Source: Pontibacter korlensis
Lineage (GTDB): Bacteria > Bacteroidota > Bacteroidia > Cytophagales > Hymenobacteraceae
Assembly: GCF_000973725.1 (NCBI RefSeq)
Contig: NZ_CP009621.1
Location: 1,121,501 to 1,185,500, forward strand
DNA length: 64,000 nucleotides
Reading direction: 5' to 3'
Positions 24,780-32,834 of this stretch are shown piece after piece. Every line of letters starts with the position of its first letter. The first letter of the stretch is position 1. Under the pieces are notes generated by a model. That model was given only the letters and a program-made list of their open reading frames with translations, was not told the DNA's origin and did not search any database. Made by a program: the position numbers and the translations under genes.

Positions 24780-27596
24780 TTATTTACTCAGGTATAAGTT
24801 ACGCTCAGAATATACTTTTGTGAAGTAATCATCATCTAGGTCATCAATGAAATAGATAGCCTCACCGGTAGACTTCATCTCAGGGCCCAGCTCCTTGTTC
24901 ACTTCCGGGAACTTGTTGTAAGAGAACACAGGCACCTTGATGGCATAACCATGCTTGTAAGGATTAAACTCGAAGTCCTTCACCTTCTTCTGACCTAGCA
25001 TAATTTGGGTAGCATAGTTAATGTATGGCTCCCGGTAAGCTTTGGCGATGAACGGGAAAGTACGGGATGCACGAGGGTTAGCCTCAATGATGTATACCTT
25101 CTCGTTTTTAATTGCGAACTGTATGTTGATTACACCAACAGTCTGCAGAGCTACCGCGATTTTCTTGGTATGCTCCTCAATCTGGCGGATAACATTCTCA
25201 CTCAAGTCGAAAGGAGGCAGCACTGCGTAAGAGTCGCCGGAGTGGATACCTGCTGGCTCTATATGCTCCATGATACCGCAGATATGCACATCTTCACCGT
25301 CGCAAATTGCATCGGCCTCGGCCTCAATAGCGTTGTCTAGGAAGTGGTCGAGCAGTACTTTGTTTCCAGGATGATCTTTCAGCAAGTCGATCACATGGGC
25401 CTCCAGCTCTTTCTCGTTGATCACGATCTTCATGTTCTGGCCACCAAGTACGTAGCTTGGGCGTACCAACAGCGGGAACTTCAGCTCTTTGCTCAGCTCC
25501 AGCGCCTCCTCTGCCGTCTCAATAACAGCAAACGGTGGATAAGGTATGCTCAGGTCGCGCAGCAATGAAGAGAAGGAACCACGGTCCTCAGCCAAGTCAA
25601 GTGCCTGGTAGCTGGTACCAAAGATTTTGATGCCGTAACGATCCAGCTTTTCAGCCAGCTTCAGGGCTGTCTGTCCGCCCAACTGCACAATCACACCCTC
25701 TGGCTTTTCGTGCAGAATGATATCATAAATATGCTCCCAGAATACTGGTTCAAAGTACAGCTTGTCCGAGATATCGAAGTCCGTACTTACCGTTTCAGGG
25801 TTACAGTTGATCATGATGGTCTCGTAACCACACTCTCTGGCAGCCAATACCCCATGCACGCAGCTGTAGTCAAACTCAATACCCTGGCCAATGCGATTTG
25901 GGCCTGAGCCAAGCACCACTACTTTCTTTTTACCCTCTGTAACGATACTTTCGTTCTCGCCTTCAAATGTACTGTAGTAGTAAGGGGTATTAGCCTCGAA
26001 CTCTGCAGCACAGGTATCCACCATCTTAAACACACGCTTAATGCCAAGCTCTGTGCGCACGCTGTGTACTTCACTCTCTTTGCAGCGCAGCAGGTGAGCG
26101 ATCTGGCGATCAGCATATCCTTTAATCTTTGCCTCACGCAGCAGATCTGTAGGGATGGTAGCCAGTGTATACTTCTCAATCTCCTTCTCCATCATATCCA
26201 GCTCCTCGATCTGCGCCAGGAACCATGGGTCAATCTTGGTCAGTTTCTGGATAGTGCTGGTTGGGATACCAATGCGCATTGCATCTTTAATGCTGAACAG
26301 GCGGTTCCAGCTAGGATTAGCCAGGCTATGAGTCAGCTTGTCGTAATCTGTCATCTCCTTGCCGTCGGCACCGATACCATTACGCTTGATCTCCAAGCTT
26401 TGGCAGGCCTTCTGAAGGGCTTCCTGGAAGGTACGGCCGATACCCATTACCTCACCTACAGATTTCATCTGCAGGCCAAGCGTACGGTTCACACCCGGGA
26501 ATTTATCGAAGTTCCAGCGAGGGATCTTCACGATCACATAATCCAGAGCTGGCTCAAAGAAAGCAGATGTTGTTTTCGTGATGGCGTTTTTCAGCTCATC
26601 CAGGTTATAGCCTATGGCAAGCTTGGCTGCAATCTTTGCGATAGGATAACCAGTAGCCTTAGAAGCCAGTGCCGAAGAACGCGACACACGTGGGTTTATC
26701 TCGATGCCGATGATGGTGTCGTCGTCCGGGTTAACGGAGAATTGCACGTTACAGCCACCTGCAAACTGCCCGATACCATTCATCATCTTGATAGCCAGGT
26801 CACGCATTTCCTGATAAACCGTGTCAGGAAGCGTCATGGCCGGAGCCACGGTAATGGAGTCTCCGGTATGCACTCCCATTGGGTCGAAGTTCTCGATAGA
26901 GCAGATAATAATTACGTTGCCAAGGTTATCACGCAGCAGCTCCAGCTCATACTCTTTCCAGCCAAGGATACTTTGCTCGATCAGTACCTCGTGTGTTGGC
27001 GATGCATGCAGACCACGTGTAAGGGCTGCATCAAATTCGTCAGGGCTATTAACAAAACCGCCCCCCGTACCACCAAGGGTAAACGAAGGGCGAATCACCA
27101 ACGGAAAACCGATTTCCTGCGCTATCTCTTTTCCCTCGAGGAAGGAGGTAGCTGTTTCTCCCTTACAAACATTTACGCCAAGCTCAAGCATCTTCAGACG
27201 GAACTGCTCCCGGTCTTCTGTTGTCTCGATGGCTTTTATATCCACTCCAATGATGCGTACATCATACTTCTTCCAGATACCGGCTTTATCGCACTCGATA
27301 GCCAGGTTCAGAGCTGTTTGCCCACCCATGGTTGGCAGTACAGCATCTATTTTATGCTTTTCTAGAATTTCAACAATGTACTTCTTCTCCAGTGGCCTGA
27401 GGTACACATTATCTGCCGTAACCGGATCGGTCATAATCGTGGCAGGGTTCGAGTTAATCAGTGTAACCTCTATTCCCTCCTCCCTTAGGGAGCGGGCGGC
27501 TTGGGAGCCAGAATAGTCGAATTCACATGCCTGGCCGATGACAATAGGACCAGAACCAATAATGAGAACAGATTTAATTGAAGTGTCTTTAGGCAT
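24780..27596 (-). CDS. carB: Carbamoyl-phosphate synthase large subunit without MGS-like regulatory domain
   Basis: 938 residues from the ATG at 27596, which begins MPKDTSIKSVLIIGSGP, the standard CarB start. Two homologous ATP-grasp halves are present (first PreATP-grasp with GSGPIVIGQACEFDYSG, second with GSGPNRIGQGIEFDYSC near residue 560). It makes carbamoyl phosphate from bicarbonate, ATP and glutamine-derived ammonia for pyrimidines and arginine. Typical CarB has about 1070 residues; this one ends with FTKVYSERNLYLSK where the MGS-like allosteric domain (UMP/ornithine response in E. coli) should begin. A terminator follows within 25 bases. I recall similarly short CarB in Cytophagales, so it may be a lineage trait. 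carA is not adjacent. Confidence 0.97.
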   Translation of the reverse strand: MPKDTSIKSVLIIGSGPIVIGQACEFDYSGSQAARSLREEGIEVTLINSNPATIMTDPVTADNVYLRPLEKKYIVEILEKHKIDAVLPTMGGQTALNLAIECDKAGIWKKYDVRIIGVDIKAIETTEDREQFRLKMLELGVNVCKGETATSFLEGKEIAQEIGFPLVIRPSFTLGGTGGGFVNSPDEFDAALTRGLHASPTHEVLIEQSILGWKEYELELLRDNLGNVIIICSIENFDPMGVHTGDSITVAPAMTLPDTVYQEMRDLAIKMMNGIGQFAGGCNVQFSVNPDDDTIIGIEINPRVSRSSALASKATGYPIAKIAAKLAIGYNLDELKNAITKTTSAFFEPALDYVIVKIPRWNFDKFPGVNRTLGLQMKSVGEVMGIGRTFQEALQKACQSLEIKRNGIGADGKEMTDYDKLTHSLANPSWNRLFSIKDAMRIGIPTSTIQKLTKIDPWFLAQIEELDMMEKEIEKYTLATIPTDLLREAKIKGYADRQIAHLLRCKESEVHSVRTELGIKRVFKMVDTCAAEFEANTPYYYSTFEGENESIVTEGKKKVVVLGSGPNRIGQGIEFDYSCVHGVLAARECGYETIMINCNPETVSTDFDISDKLYFEPVFWEHIYDIILHEKPEGVIVQLGGQTALKLAEKLDRYGIKIFGTSYQALDLAEDRGSFSSLLRDLSIPYPPFAVIETAEEALELSKELKFPLLVRPSYVLGGQNMKIVINEKELEAHVIDLLKDHPGNKVLLDHFLDNAIEAEADAICDGEDVHICGIMEHIEPAGIHSGDSYAVLPPFDLSENVIRQIEEHTKKIAVALQTVGVINIQFAIKNEKVYIIEANPRASRTFPFIAKAYREPYINYATQIMLGQKKVKDFEFNPYKHGYAIKVPVFSYNKFPEVNKELGPEMKSTGEAIYFIDDLDDDYFTKVYSERNLYLSK

Positions 27597-27619
27597 TGGG
27601 TTGGTATGTATAAATTGCC

Positions 27620-27651
27620 CAAAGTTACAGCAAAATGTTAAGCCTCGCAAA
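27620..27651 (-). promoter_or_regulatory. carB promoter
   Basis: Minus strand TTTG (27648-27651), 20 bases, then TAACTTTG (27620-27627): a full match to the Bacteroidota housekeeping promoter. The -7 box lies 24 bases before the ATG. Confidence 0.75.
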
Positions 27652-27756
27652 GGAAAATTGCCTGACCCTGTATATTTCTCCCCTTTTGCACCTCAAACAC
27701 AAAGTATACAGACCTTACGTAAGTATAAAGAGTACTTTAACCTAACGCTGAAAACC

Positions 27757-27978
27757 ATGGAAACACCAAACGAGAAAGATATAATTACTAACGCTGACGA
27801 GAGCAAACGCTTGCCTGATGAGAACCCGGAGCCACTAACTGGCACAAAGAAAAAAGAGACCGATATTCTGGAGACAGGTTTCGAAGGAAAAGAGGCAGGC
27901 GGCAACGCTGCAGCAAAAAACGAAGATGACACCAGAGAGCTCGACGGCAGCAACGCTAACACCTTGCGTACTAAATAA
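27757..27978 (+). CDS. Small hydrophilic protein of unknown function
   Basis: 73 residues from the ATG at 27757. The frame is open upstream to 27538 but that part is antisense to carB and its promoter, so the internal ATG is the likely start. Strongly charged and disorder-like (METPNEKDIITNADESK, KKKETDILETGFEGKEAGG), without membrane segments or Cys. Comparable small charged proteins are often stress-induced in Bacteroidota, but no family is recognised. Divergent from carB. Confidence 0.6.
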   Translation: METPNEKDIITNADESKRLPDENPEPLTGTKKKETDILETGFEGKEAGGNAAAKNEDDTRELDGSNANTLRTK

Positions 27979-28296
27979 GGTTTGCTGCACTAAAACCAGA
28001 TGCTTATACATCAGCATCACCCTACCCGAATAACAGCCACACCTCTGTAGCAGCATTTTATTACGGGTGGTTTAAGATGTTTGCTGCATGAAAATTGTTC
28101 AAACACGAAGCCTCTGTAGTAACATTAAATGGCTGCAGAGGCTCTAATTTTTACAAAATCTAACTTTTTGTAATCTGGCAGCAAAAATATTACCTATTTC
28201 ATATTTTCAATTAAATAATTAATATAGACATATTTTTGTTTTTTACCTATTAATGCTTAACATTATAGAACAATATCGGACCCTTACCAGCTGCTT
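27979..28296. other. Intergenic region with a hairpin and an AT-rich promoter stretch
   Basis: Contains an 8-bp stem AGCCTCTG (28109-28116) / CAGAGGCT (28136-28143) followed by CTAATTTTT, a possible terminator for the small gene at 27757, then an AT-rich stretch (28190-28260) with an exact TAnnTTTG box, TATTTTTG at 28231-28238, 58 bases before the next gene. Confidence 0.5.
28231..28238 (+). promoter_or_regulatory. -7 box upstream of the gene at 28297
   Basis: TATTTTTG matches TAnnTTTG. No clear TTTG about 20 bases upstream, but the AT-rich setting supports a promoter. Confidence 0.4.
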
Positions 28297-28704
28297 ATGG
28301 TTCTATCTTCTACCCCTTACCACCATGTAGAATACTATCAGCCCCACAACGTCATTGTCAGCCAATGGTATGGGGCATGTAGCAGCGAGGAATACCGTGA
28401 GGCACTCTACACATTCTTAAACTTTGTGCGTTCCAATAATGTACCCTACGCCATTTCAGACCGCCGAATGCTGCCGTCTATTTCTCTAGAAGATCTCGAG
28501 TGGACGCTGGATGAGTATTTAGAAGACTTTTGTAAGCTTCCACTTAAGCGCTATGCTTTTATCAACTCTTTCGACCCTGTAGCTGAGAAGCAGATTCAGC
28601 AGCTTATAGAAAGGGAAAAGCAGCTTCCTTTCCCTTTTAAGATAAAAGTCTTTCAAGACCTTACATCTGCTTACAGATGGGTGTTAGAGGAAGATGAAGT
28701 ATAA
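28297..28704 (+). CDS. Hypothetical protein, possibly STAS/SpoIIAA-like fold
   Basis: 135 residues, soluble, no signal peptide. Pattern of strand-helix alternation: HHVEYYQPHNVIVSQWYG (beta), SSEEYREALYTFLNFVRSNN (helix), VPYAISDRRML (beta), a long helix with SLEDLEWTLDEYLEDFCK, then KRYAFIN (beta) and a C-terminal helix TSAYRWVLEE. This order recalls STAS or lipid-binding SpoIIAA-like proteins, where a small domain regulates partners. No catalytic motif. The neighbour on the other strand ends 2 bases after its stop. Function unknown; the fold is a guess from the strand pattern. Confidence 0.6.
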   Translation: MVLSSTPYHHVEYYQPHNVIVSQWYGACSSEEYREALYTFLNFVRSNNVPYAISDRRMLPSISLEDLEWTLDEYLEDFCKLPLKRYAFINSFDPVAEKQIQQLIEREKQLPFPFKIKVFQDLTSAYRWVLEEDEV

Positions 28705-28705
28705 A

Positions 28706-29359
28706 CTACTTTCCGGATGCGCCTTCCTCCTGTCGTACCTGATCTAAAGTAGCTATTAACTGCTCATATGGCTGATAGCCTCGCGCTACTAAATATAGCT
28801 TTTCCCCAGCCTGGCAAACCATAGCCGGAAAACCATTTATTCCCCACTCCTCTACCAGCTTAAATTCTTGCCGAGCTTTCTCCAGGTATGTATCGTCGTT
28901 GAACTTTCTCTTAAAATCTTCTTCATCGGCATTAAACGCCCGAACTAGCGACATGTAGGTTTCTACCTCATTCATATCTTTCCCCTCTACAAAGTGCTGC
29001 CTCTGAATAGCCGACGCTAGTGGTACCTGTTGCTCCGGAAACTGCTCTTTTAAGATAGCCATGGCCACAGCAGGCGGCTCTGAATTTGTAATATAAGTAC
29101 CCTCATCCAAGATTGCGCGATGGTAGATATCTGTTAGCTTAACACCTGTAATCTCTTTTAGCCTGGGCTCAACCTGCCGTATATAATCAGCCATGCCGCT
29201 GATGGGCCTAACGTTGCTGCCCCGTATCATACCGCCGCTGAGCACTTCAAAATCAAACTCCTCGCTTTTTTCCTCAAACAAGCGTGCTATTACAGGACTC
29301 ATGCCATAGCACCAGCCGCATAAGGCATCCTGTACATAATATATCTTTTGCTTTTCCAT
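28706..29359 (-). CDS. DsbA family thioredoxin-fold protein, FrnE-like
   Basis: 217 residues with the active-site motif CGWC (Cys14, Cys17) directly at the N-terminus after the first strand (YYVQDALCGWC), and a cis-Pro region near GINGFPAMV (about 170-180). No signal peptide, so cytoplasmic, as in the FrnE/2-hydroxychromene-2-carboxylate isomerase-like group of DsbA-like oxidoreductases. It probably acts in thiol-disulfide exchange under oxidative stress. Stands alone and converges with the gene at 28297, the stops 2 bases apart. Confidence 0.85.
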   Translation of the reverse strand: MEKQKIYYVQDALCGWCYGMSPVIARLFEEKSEEFDFEVLSGGMIRGSNVRPISGMADYIRQVEPRLKEITGVKLTDIYHRAILDEGTYITNSEPPAVAMAILKEQFPEQQVPLASAIQRQHFVEGKDMNEVETYMSLVRAFNADEEDFKRKFNDDTYLEKARQEFKLVEEWGINGFPAMVCQAGEKLYLVARGYQPYEQLIATLDQVRQEEGASGK

Positions 29360-29699
29360 TTATTAATCTGCTTTTGTCCTTTTTGAACTGAGTGGCTGCA
29401 GAAAAGTTTTGCTAATCAGCCTCAGAGGTGAACACAAGTTTGTTAGGAGTAGAGGCAAATAACGATTAAGCTTTCGGTACCGCAGGAGAGCATGGATCTC
29501 TTTTTGAGAAGCACAATGAGCAATTGGATAATAGTTACCGACGAACTCTCTACTATATTAGTAAAAACACCAAGGCTGTAAGCGTTTCCTTTGCGCTTAG
29601 CACTTGAAGCTGTACAATTAAGTTATACCTTTTCTTTGATACTGCGTAGAATCAGAAGTTAGAATTAAAAACTTAATGTAAAAACAAACACAGAAAGCT
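29360..29699. other. Intergenic region, no feature seen
   Basis: 340 bases between the divergent starts at 29359 and 29700. No open frame of note and no clear TTTG/TAnnTTTG pair. Confidence 0.4.
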
Positions 29700-30185
29700 A
29701 TGAAAAAGAACTTAATCACCTTCTGCTCAACAGCCTTTGCAATAGCCGCCCTTACTTTTAGTTGCACAACTTCGGACGGCACTACAACTGGCAGTGAAGG
29801 AATGGATGACGGAGATTATGGTACGACAACTGGTACAACCACAGGTACTACAACTGGCACAACCTCCGGAACAACAACTGGCACAACCTCCGGAACAACA
29901 ACGGGCATGACCACTGGTACGACTACTGGCACAACCACTGGTACAACTACCGGCACTACAACTGGTACAACTACCGGTACTACAACTGGTACAACTACCG
30001 GTACTACAACTGGTACAACTACCGGTACAACTACTGGCACAACTACTGGCACAACCACTGGCACTACTTCCGGTACAACTACTGGCACAACCACTGGCAC
30101 TACTTCCGGTACAACTACTGGCACAACCACTGGCACTACTTCCGGTACAACTACTGGCACAACCACTGGCTCTACTACTATGTAA
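29700..30185 (+). CDS. Lipoprotein with about 29 Gly-Thr-Thr-Thr repeats
   Basis: 161 residues. A signal (1-21, ITFCSTAFAIAALTFS) ends in the lipobox LTFSC (Cys22). A short acidic spacer (SEGMDDGDYG) precedes a run of 4-residue units GTTT, with GTTS and one GMTT as variants, from residue 41 to the end (GSTTM). The mature protein is thus almost only Gly, Thr and Ser, and is likely an unstructured or fibrous surface stalk, possibly O-glycosylated. No known family. A hairpin terminator follows, so it is transcribed alone. The start has AAAGCT before ATG instead of a Shine-Dalgarno. A paralogue-like gene lies at 31870 on the far side of the HTTM gene. Confidence 0.75.
   Translation: MKKNLITFCSTAFAIAALTFSCTTSDGTTTGSEGMDDGDYGTTTGTTTGTTTGTTSGTTTGTTSGTTTGMTTGTTTGTTTGTTTGTTTGTTTGTTTGTTTGTTTGTTTGTTTGTTTGTTTGTTSGTTTGTTTGTTSGTTTGTTTGTTSGTTTGTTTGSTTM
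29820..30182 (+). repeat. 12-base tandem repeat array (coding)
   Basis: About 29-30 units of 12 bases with the amino acids kept and third bases varying. Higher-order copies are visible: a 24-base period around 29940-30030 and three copies of a 36-base period starting near 30061, 30097 and 30133, which differ little and look recent. Because no stop codon is made in several frames, long spurious frames exist on the other strand. Confidence 0.85.
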
Positions 30186-30209
30186 TTGAGTAATAGAATA
30201 ACAGATATT

Positions 30210-30248
30210 AAGAAAGGCAGACACCATACGGTTTTTGCCTTTCTTTTT
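30210..30248 (+). terminator. Terminator between the repeat lipoprotein and HTTM gene
   Basis: Perfect 10-bp stem AAGAAAGGCA (30210-30219) / TGCCTTTCTT (30236-30245) followed by TTT. It begins 25 bases past the stop and ends 18 bases before the HTTM start. Confidence 0.75.
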
Positions 30249-30265
30249 AATAACAATAGTGTAAG

Positions 30266-31786
30266 ATGAAGTACCTGGAGTTATACTTACGCAAAGTCTT
30301 TACCGTAGACCTACGGGCACTGGCCGTCATGCGTATTTGGTTGGCAGGTATTGTGCTCATTGACCTGGCCATCAGGGCCACCGACATAGAAGCCCATTAC
30401 TCCAACCTGGGAGTCCTTCCGCTCCACGTACTACACCGCCACGTTTGGCTGCCCCAGTTCTTTTCCCTGCATGCACTCAGCGGGCTCTGGCAATTTCAAC
30501 TAGTGCTGTTTATAGTAGCTGCCATATTTGCCTTCTGCATGCTATTGGGGTACAAAACACGTATCTCCACCATAGCCACGTGGCTACTGCTCCTATCTTT
30601 GCAAAACCGTAACCCGCTTATAGCACAGGGCGGCGACGACTTGCTTCGAATGCTGCTGTTCTGGGGTATTTTTCTGCCGTGGGGCAGGTTCTACTCCGCA
30701 GATGCCGTGCAGGCCCGGAAACAGGGCATTGTTCACCAGCAGACTAATCACTTCAGCACCGCCACTATGGCCTATGTTCTGCAGGTAGGGCTGGTATACT
30801 TTTGCACCGCCTTACTAAAAGACTCCCCGGAGTGGCACACAGAAGGCACTGCCTTATACTATGCCCTCAGCCTGGATCAGATCCTGATGCCTGTAGGCCG
30901 TCTAATTTATCCTTACCCGGAGCTGCTGCGTGTGCTCACCCTGGCAGCTTACTACACAGAGCTACTGCTGCCCTTCCTGCTGCTCATTCCGTTTTTCAAC
31001 AATTTCTTCAGGATGGTAGTGGTGCTGGTGCTGGTAGGCTTCCATATCGGCATAAGTCTTACCTTATTTGTGGGACTTTTCTACCTGATCAACATTGCCT
31101 CCGTGGCCGGTTTACTGCCAACACCAGCCATGAACTGGATCGACCGGCGTCTGCTGGGCTCTTTCCGCAAGCCGCACCTGGGGCAGTTTAAGCATGTTTT
31201 CAGCCGGTTTGAGACTCCCGTAAGTATACTGGTGCAGACGAAGTGGCAAAAGCCGCTGTTCCCGAAGCACCTGCTGTCTCCTATGCGTAACGGTTTTGTG
31301 GCTGTTGCTTTGTTCTACTGCATCTGGTGGAACCTGAGTGGCACCAACCTCTCTATCCACAAACTACCCGACCAGAGCCGTTGGTTTGGCTACCTCCTGC
31401 GCCTGGACCAGCACTGGGGCATGTTTTCTCCTGTGGTATTCAAGGATGACGGCTGGTATGTATTGGAAGGCTATACTGCCAATGGCGTAAACATAGACCT
31501 GAACCAGCAGGGCAAGGAGGTAAACTACAGCAAACCTGCATCTGTCGTATCACTGTTTAAGAACGACCGCTGGCGTAAGTATTCTGAGAACTACCTTTTC
31601 ATCCACAACGCCTACATGCGCCCGTACTACTGCAATTATCTGGTGCGCCGTTGGAACGAAGATCACCCGCACCAGCCTATCAAACAGCTGGAAGTTATCT
31701 ATATGAAAGAACCCTCGTTGCCAAACTATGAGTTGGCGGTACCTACACGGGAGGTACTCTGTACTTGTGCAAATTTACCTGAGTAA
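30266..31786 (+). CDS. HTTM domain multi-pass membrane protein
   Basis: 506 residues. The N-terminal 290 residues contain about nine hydrophobic segments of the HTTM type, named after vitamin K-dependent gamma-carboxylase-like proteins: LRALAVMRIWLAGIVLIDL at the start, the loop LQNRNPLIAQGGDDLLRMLLFW (about 112-133) with its GGD motif, and YVLQVGLVYFCTALLKDSPEWHTEGTAL (about 170-197), typical of the family. The C-terminal part (about 355-506) is soluble (YLLRLDQHWGMFSPVVFKDDGWYVLEG-type). Bacterial HTTM proteins are mostly of unknown reaction; carboxylation cannot be assumed. It is flanked on both sides by Thr/Gly-repeat lipoproteins on the same strand. Inner membrane. Confidence 0.85.
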   Translation: MKYLELYLRKVFTVDLRALAVMRIWLAGIVLIDLAIRATDIEAHYSNLGVLPLHVLHRHVWLPQFFSLHALSGLWQFQLVLFIVAAIFAFCMLLGYKTRISTIATWLLLLSLQNRNPLIAQGGDDLLRMLLFWGIFLPWGRFYSADAVQARKQGIVHQQTNHFSTATMAYVLQVGLVYFCTALLKDSPEWHTEGTALYYALSLDQILMPVGRLIYPYPELLRVLTLAAYYTELLLPFLLLIPFFNNFFRMVVVLVLVGFHIGISLTLFVGLFYLINIASVAGLLPTPAMNWIDRRLLGSFRKPHLGQFKHVFSRFETPVSILVQTKWQKPLFPKHLLSPMRNGFVAVALFYCIWWNLSGTNLSIHKLPDQSRWFGYLLRLDQHWGMFSPVVFKDDGWYVLEGYTANGVNIDLNQQGKEVNYSKPASVVSLFKNDRWRKYSENYLFIHNAYMRPYYCNYLVRRWNEDHPHQPIKQLEVIYMKEPSLPNYELAVPTREVLCTCANLPE

Positions 31787-31801
31787 TTAAAAGCTAATCA
31801 A

Positions 31802-31831
31802 TTTTGTACTTTTATCGTAAAAGTAACTCTG
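31802..31831 (+). promoter_or_regulatory. Putative promoter of the second repeat lipoprotein gene
   Basis: TTTTG (31802-31806), 17 bases, then TAACTCTG (31824-31831), one mismatch from TAnnTTTG. The -7 box lies 38 bases before the ATG at 31870. Confidence 0.5.
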
Positions 31832-31869
31832 AACCAAATTATTACATTAACAACTTAATACGAAAAGCT

Positions 31870-32235
31870 ATGAAACGAGCATATTATTCATTTCTGTTTG
31901 CTGGCTCACTGCTGGCAGCAACTGCTCTTACCAGCTGCGGATCCGACAGCACAACTGGCGTTGAATCCGAGTCTACTACCGAACAAGGTGGTGACATGAC
32001 TGAAGGTGATATGAACAGCGGAACTCAAACTCCTACAGATACAGCAGGCACTATGGGCACTACAACTACTGGTGGCACTACTGGTACTACAGGCACAACA
32101 ACTGGCGGTACAACAGGCACTACGGGTACTACAACAGGCACTACGGGTACTACTACAGGCACTACAACTGGTGGTAGCACCACAGGAGGTAGTACAACTG
32201 GCGGTGGTAGCGGCACCACTACAGGCGGACACTAA
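31870..32235 (+). CDS. Thr/Gly-rich repeat lipoprotein
   Basis: 121 residues from the ATG at 31870, where a signal peptide starts (KRAYYSFLFAGSLLAATAL) and ends in the lipobox LTSC (Cys23). The upstream frame to 31804 is rejected because it would bury the signal. After an acidic spacer (TTEQGGDMTEGDMNSG) come irregular GTT, GGTTGTT and GGST units to the end (TTTGGH). It is the shorter partner of the lipoprotein at 29700: same arrangement, same order of acidic spacer then Gly-Thr repeat, similar AAAGCT-ATG start, but a different repeat unit. Probably a surface or periplasmic stalk; function unknown. Confidence 0.72.
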   Translation: MKRAYYSFLFAGSLLAATALTSCGSDSTTGVESESTTEQGGDMTEGDMNSGTQTPTDTAGTMGTTTTGGTTGTTGTTTGGTTGTTGTTTGTTGTTTGTTTGGSTTGGSTTGGGSGTTTGGH

Positions 32236-32248
32236 TAGTCTTACCAAT

Positions 32249-32296
32249 AAAAACACAAAAGGCAGATATCAGTTGGTATCTGCCTTTTGTGTTTTT
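32249..32296. terminator. 20-bp bidirectional hairpin terminator
   Basis: Perfect 20-bp stem 32249-32268 / 32277-32296 with an 8-base loop and T or A tails on both sides, between convergent genes ending at 32235 and 32304. Confidence 0.88.
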
Positions 32297-32303
32297 ACTC
32301 AGG

Positions 32304-32762
32304 TTAGCCCTGCCCCTCCTCTTCGTCTCCACTAAGCGCGTAGCCTACGGCGGCTGCCACCATACCTCCCAGGAGGTAGTAACCAATAGCCATTGCCTGA
32401 GTTTTAGGAGTTCGGTTGCTTGGTTTCTCGCCTAAACCCATCGGGCCCGGCAACAGAACGGCGCCTGCTCCTGCAGCTGCCCCAAGTATAGACCCGCGCC
32501 ACAGCGCACTCTTGCCAGAGCCTGCCATGCTATAGTATAATGAGTTAGAAATGATGTCGCCAACCAACGCCCAGGTGTGTAGTTTATCATCGTCCTGTGG
32601 CGGCTGCGCACCTCCTTTTTTCATTAGCTTTGAGATAGAGCGCATGCCCAACACATCCATGCGCGGAGCATCTGGCACAAACCGGCGAACTGTTTCGTGT
32701 ACAAGCGTAACGACACAAGCACCAACAAAGCCACCTGCCACTGCTTTTATTACATTGTTCAT
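32304..32762 (-). CDS. Small membrane protein of unknown function
   Basis: 152 residues. Gly/Ala-rich hydrophobic stretches near 7-22 (AVAGGFVGACVVTLVH), 85-105 (RGSILGAAAGAGAVLLPGP) and 122-142 (AMAIGYYLLGGMVAAAVGYAL) suggest three membrane segments. Between them lies a charged loop with SISKLMKKGG and PPQDDDKL. The C-terminal tail is acidic (SGDEEEGQG). No known family recognised. The gene ends at a 20-bp terminator and starts 72 bases past the DUF3616 gene's end, on the same strand. Confidence 0.65.
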   Translation of the reverse strand: MNNVIKAVAGGFVGACVVTLVHETVRRFVPDAPRMDVLGMRSISKLMKKGGAQPPQDDDKLHTWALVGDIISNSLYYSMAGSGKSALWRGSILGAAAGAGAVLLPGPMGLGEKPSNRTPKTQAMAIGYYLLGGMVAAAVGYALSGDEEEGQG

Positions 32763-32834
32763 AGTTTTATCTGTTTAGTTTAGCAGCATAAAGCTGTTTA
32801 ACAAGTATAGGTGTTCTGGCAAAGAAGGTTACAG

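Noticed and set aside
26064..27365. 433-codon plus-strand frame opposite carB
   Set aside because: It is antisense to well-conserved carB and has no protein-family character.
27538..27756. Upstream extension of the small protein at 27757
   Set aside because: It runs antisense through the carB start and promoter; the internal ATG at 27757 gives the better gene.
29820..30182. Tandem repeat as a CRISPR array
   Set aside because: Units are 12 bases with no spacers, in frame with a lipoprotein, and no cas genes are near.
29727..30256. Long minus-strand frames over the repeat array (Val/Pro-rich and Ser/Cys-rich)
   Set aside because: They exist only because the 12-base repeat has no stops in these frames; the plus-strand frame has a signal peptide and lipobox.
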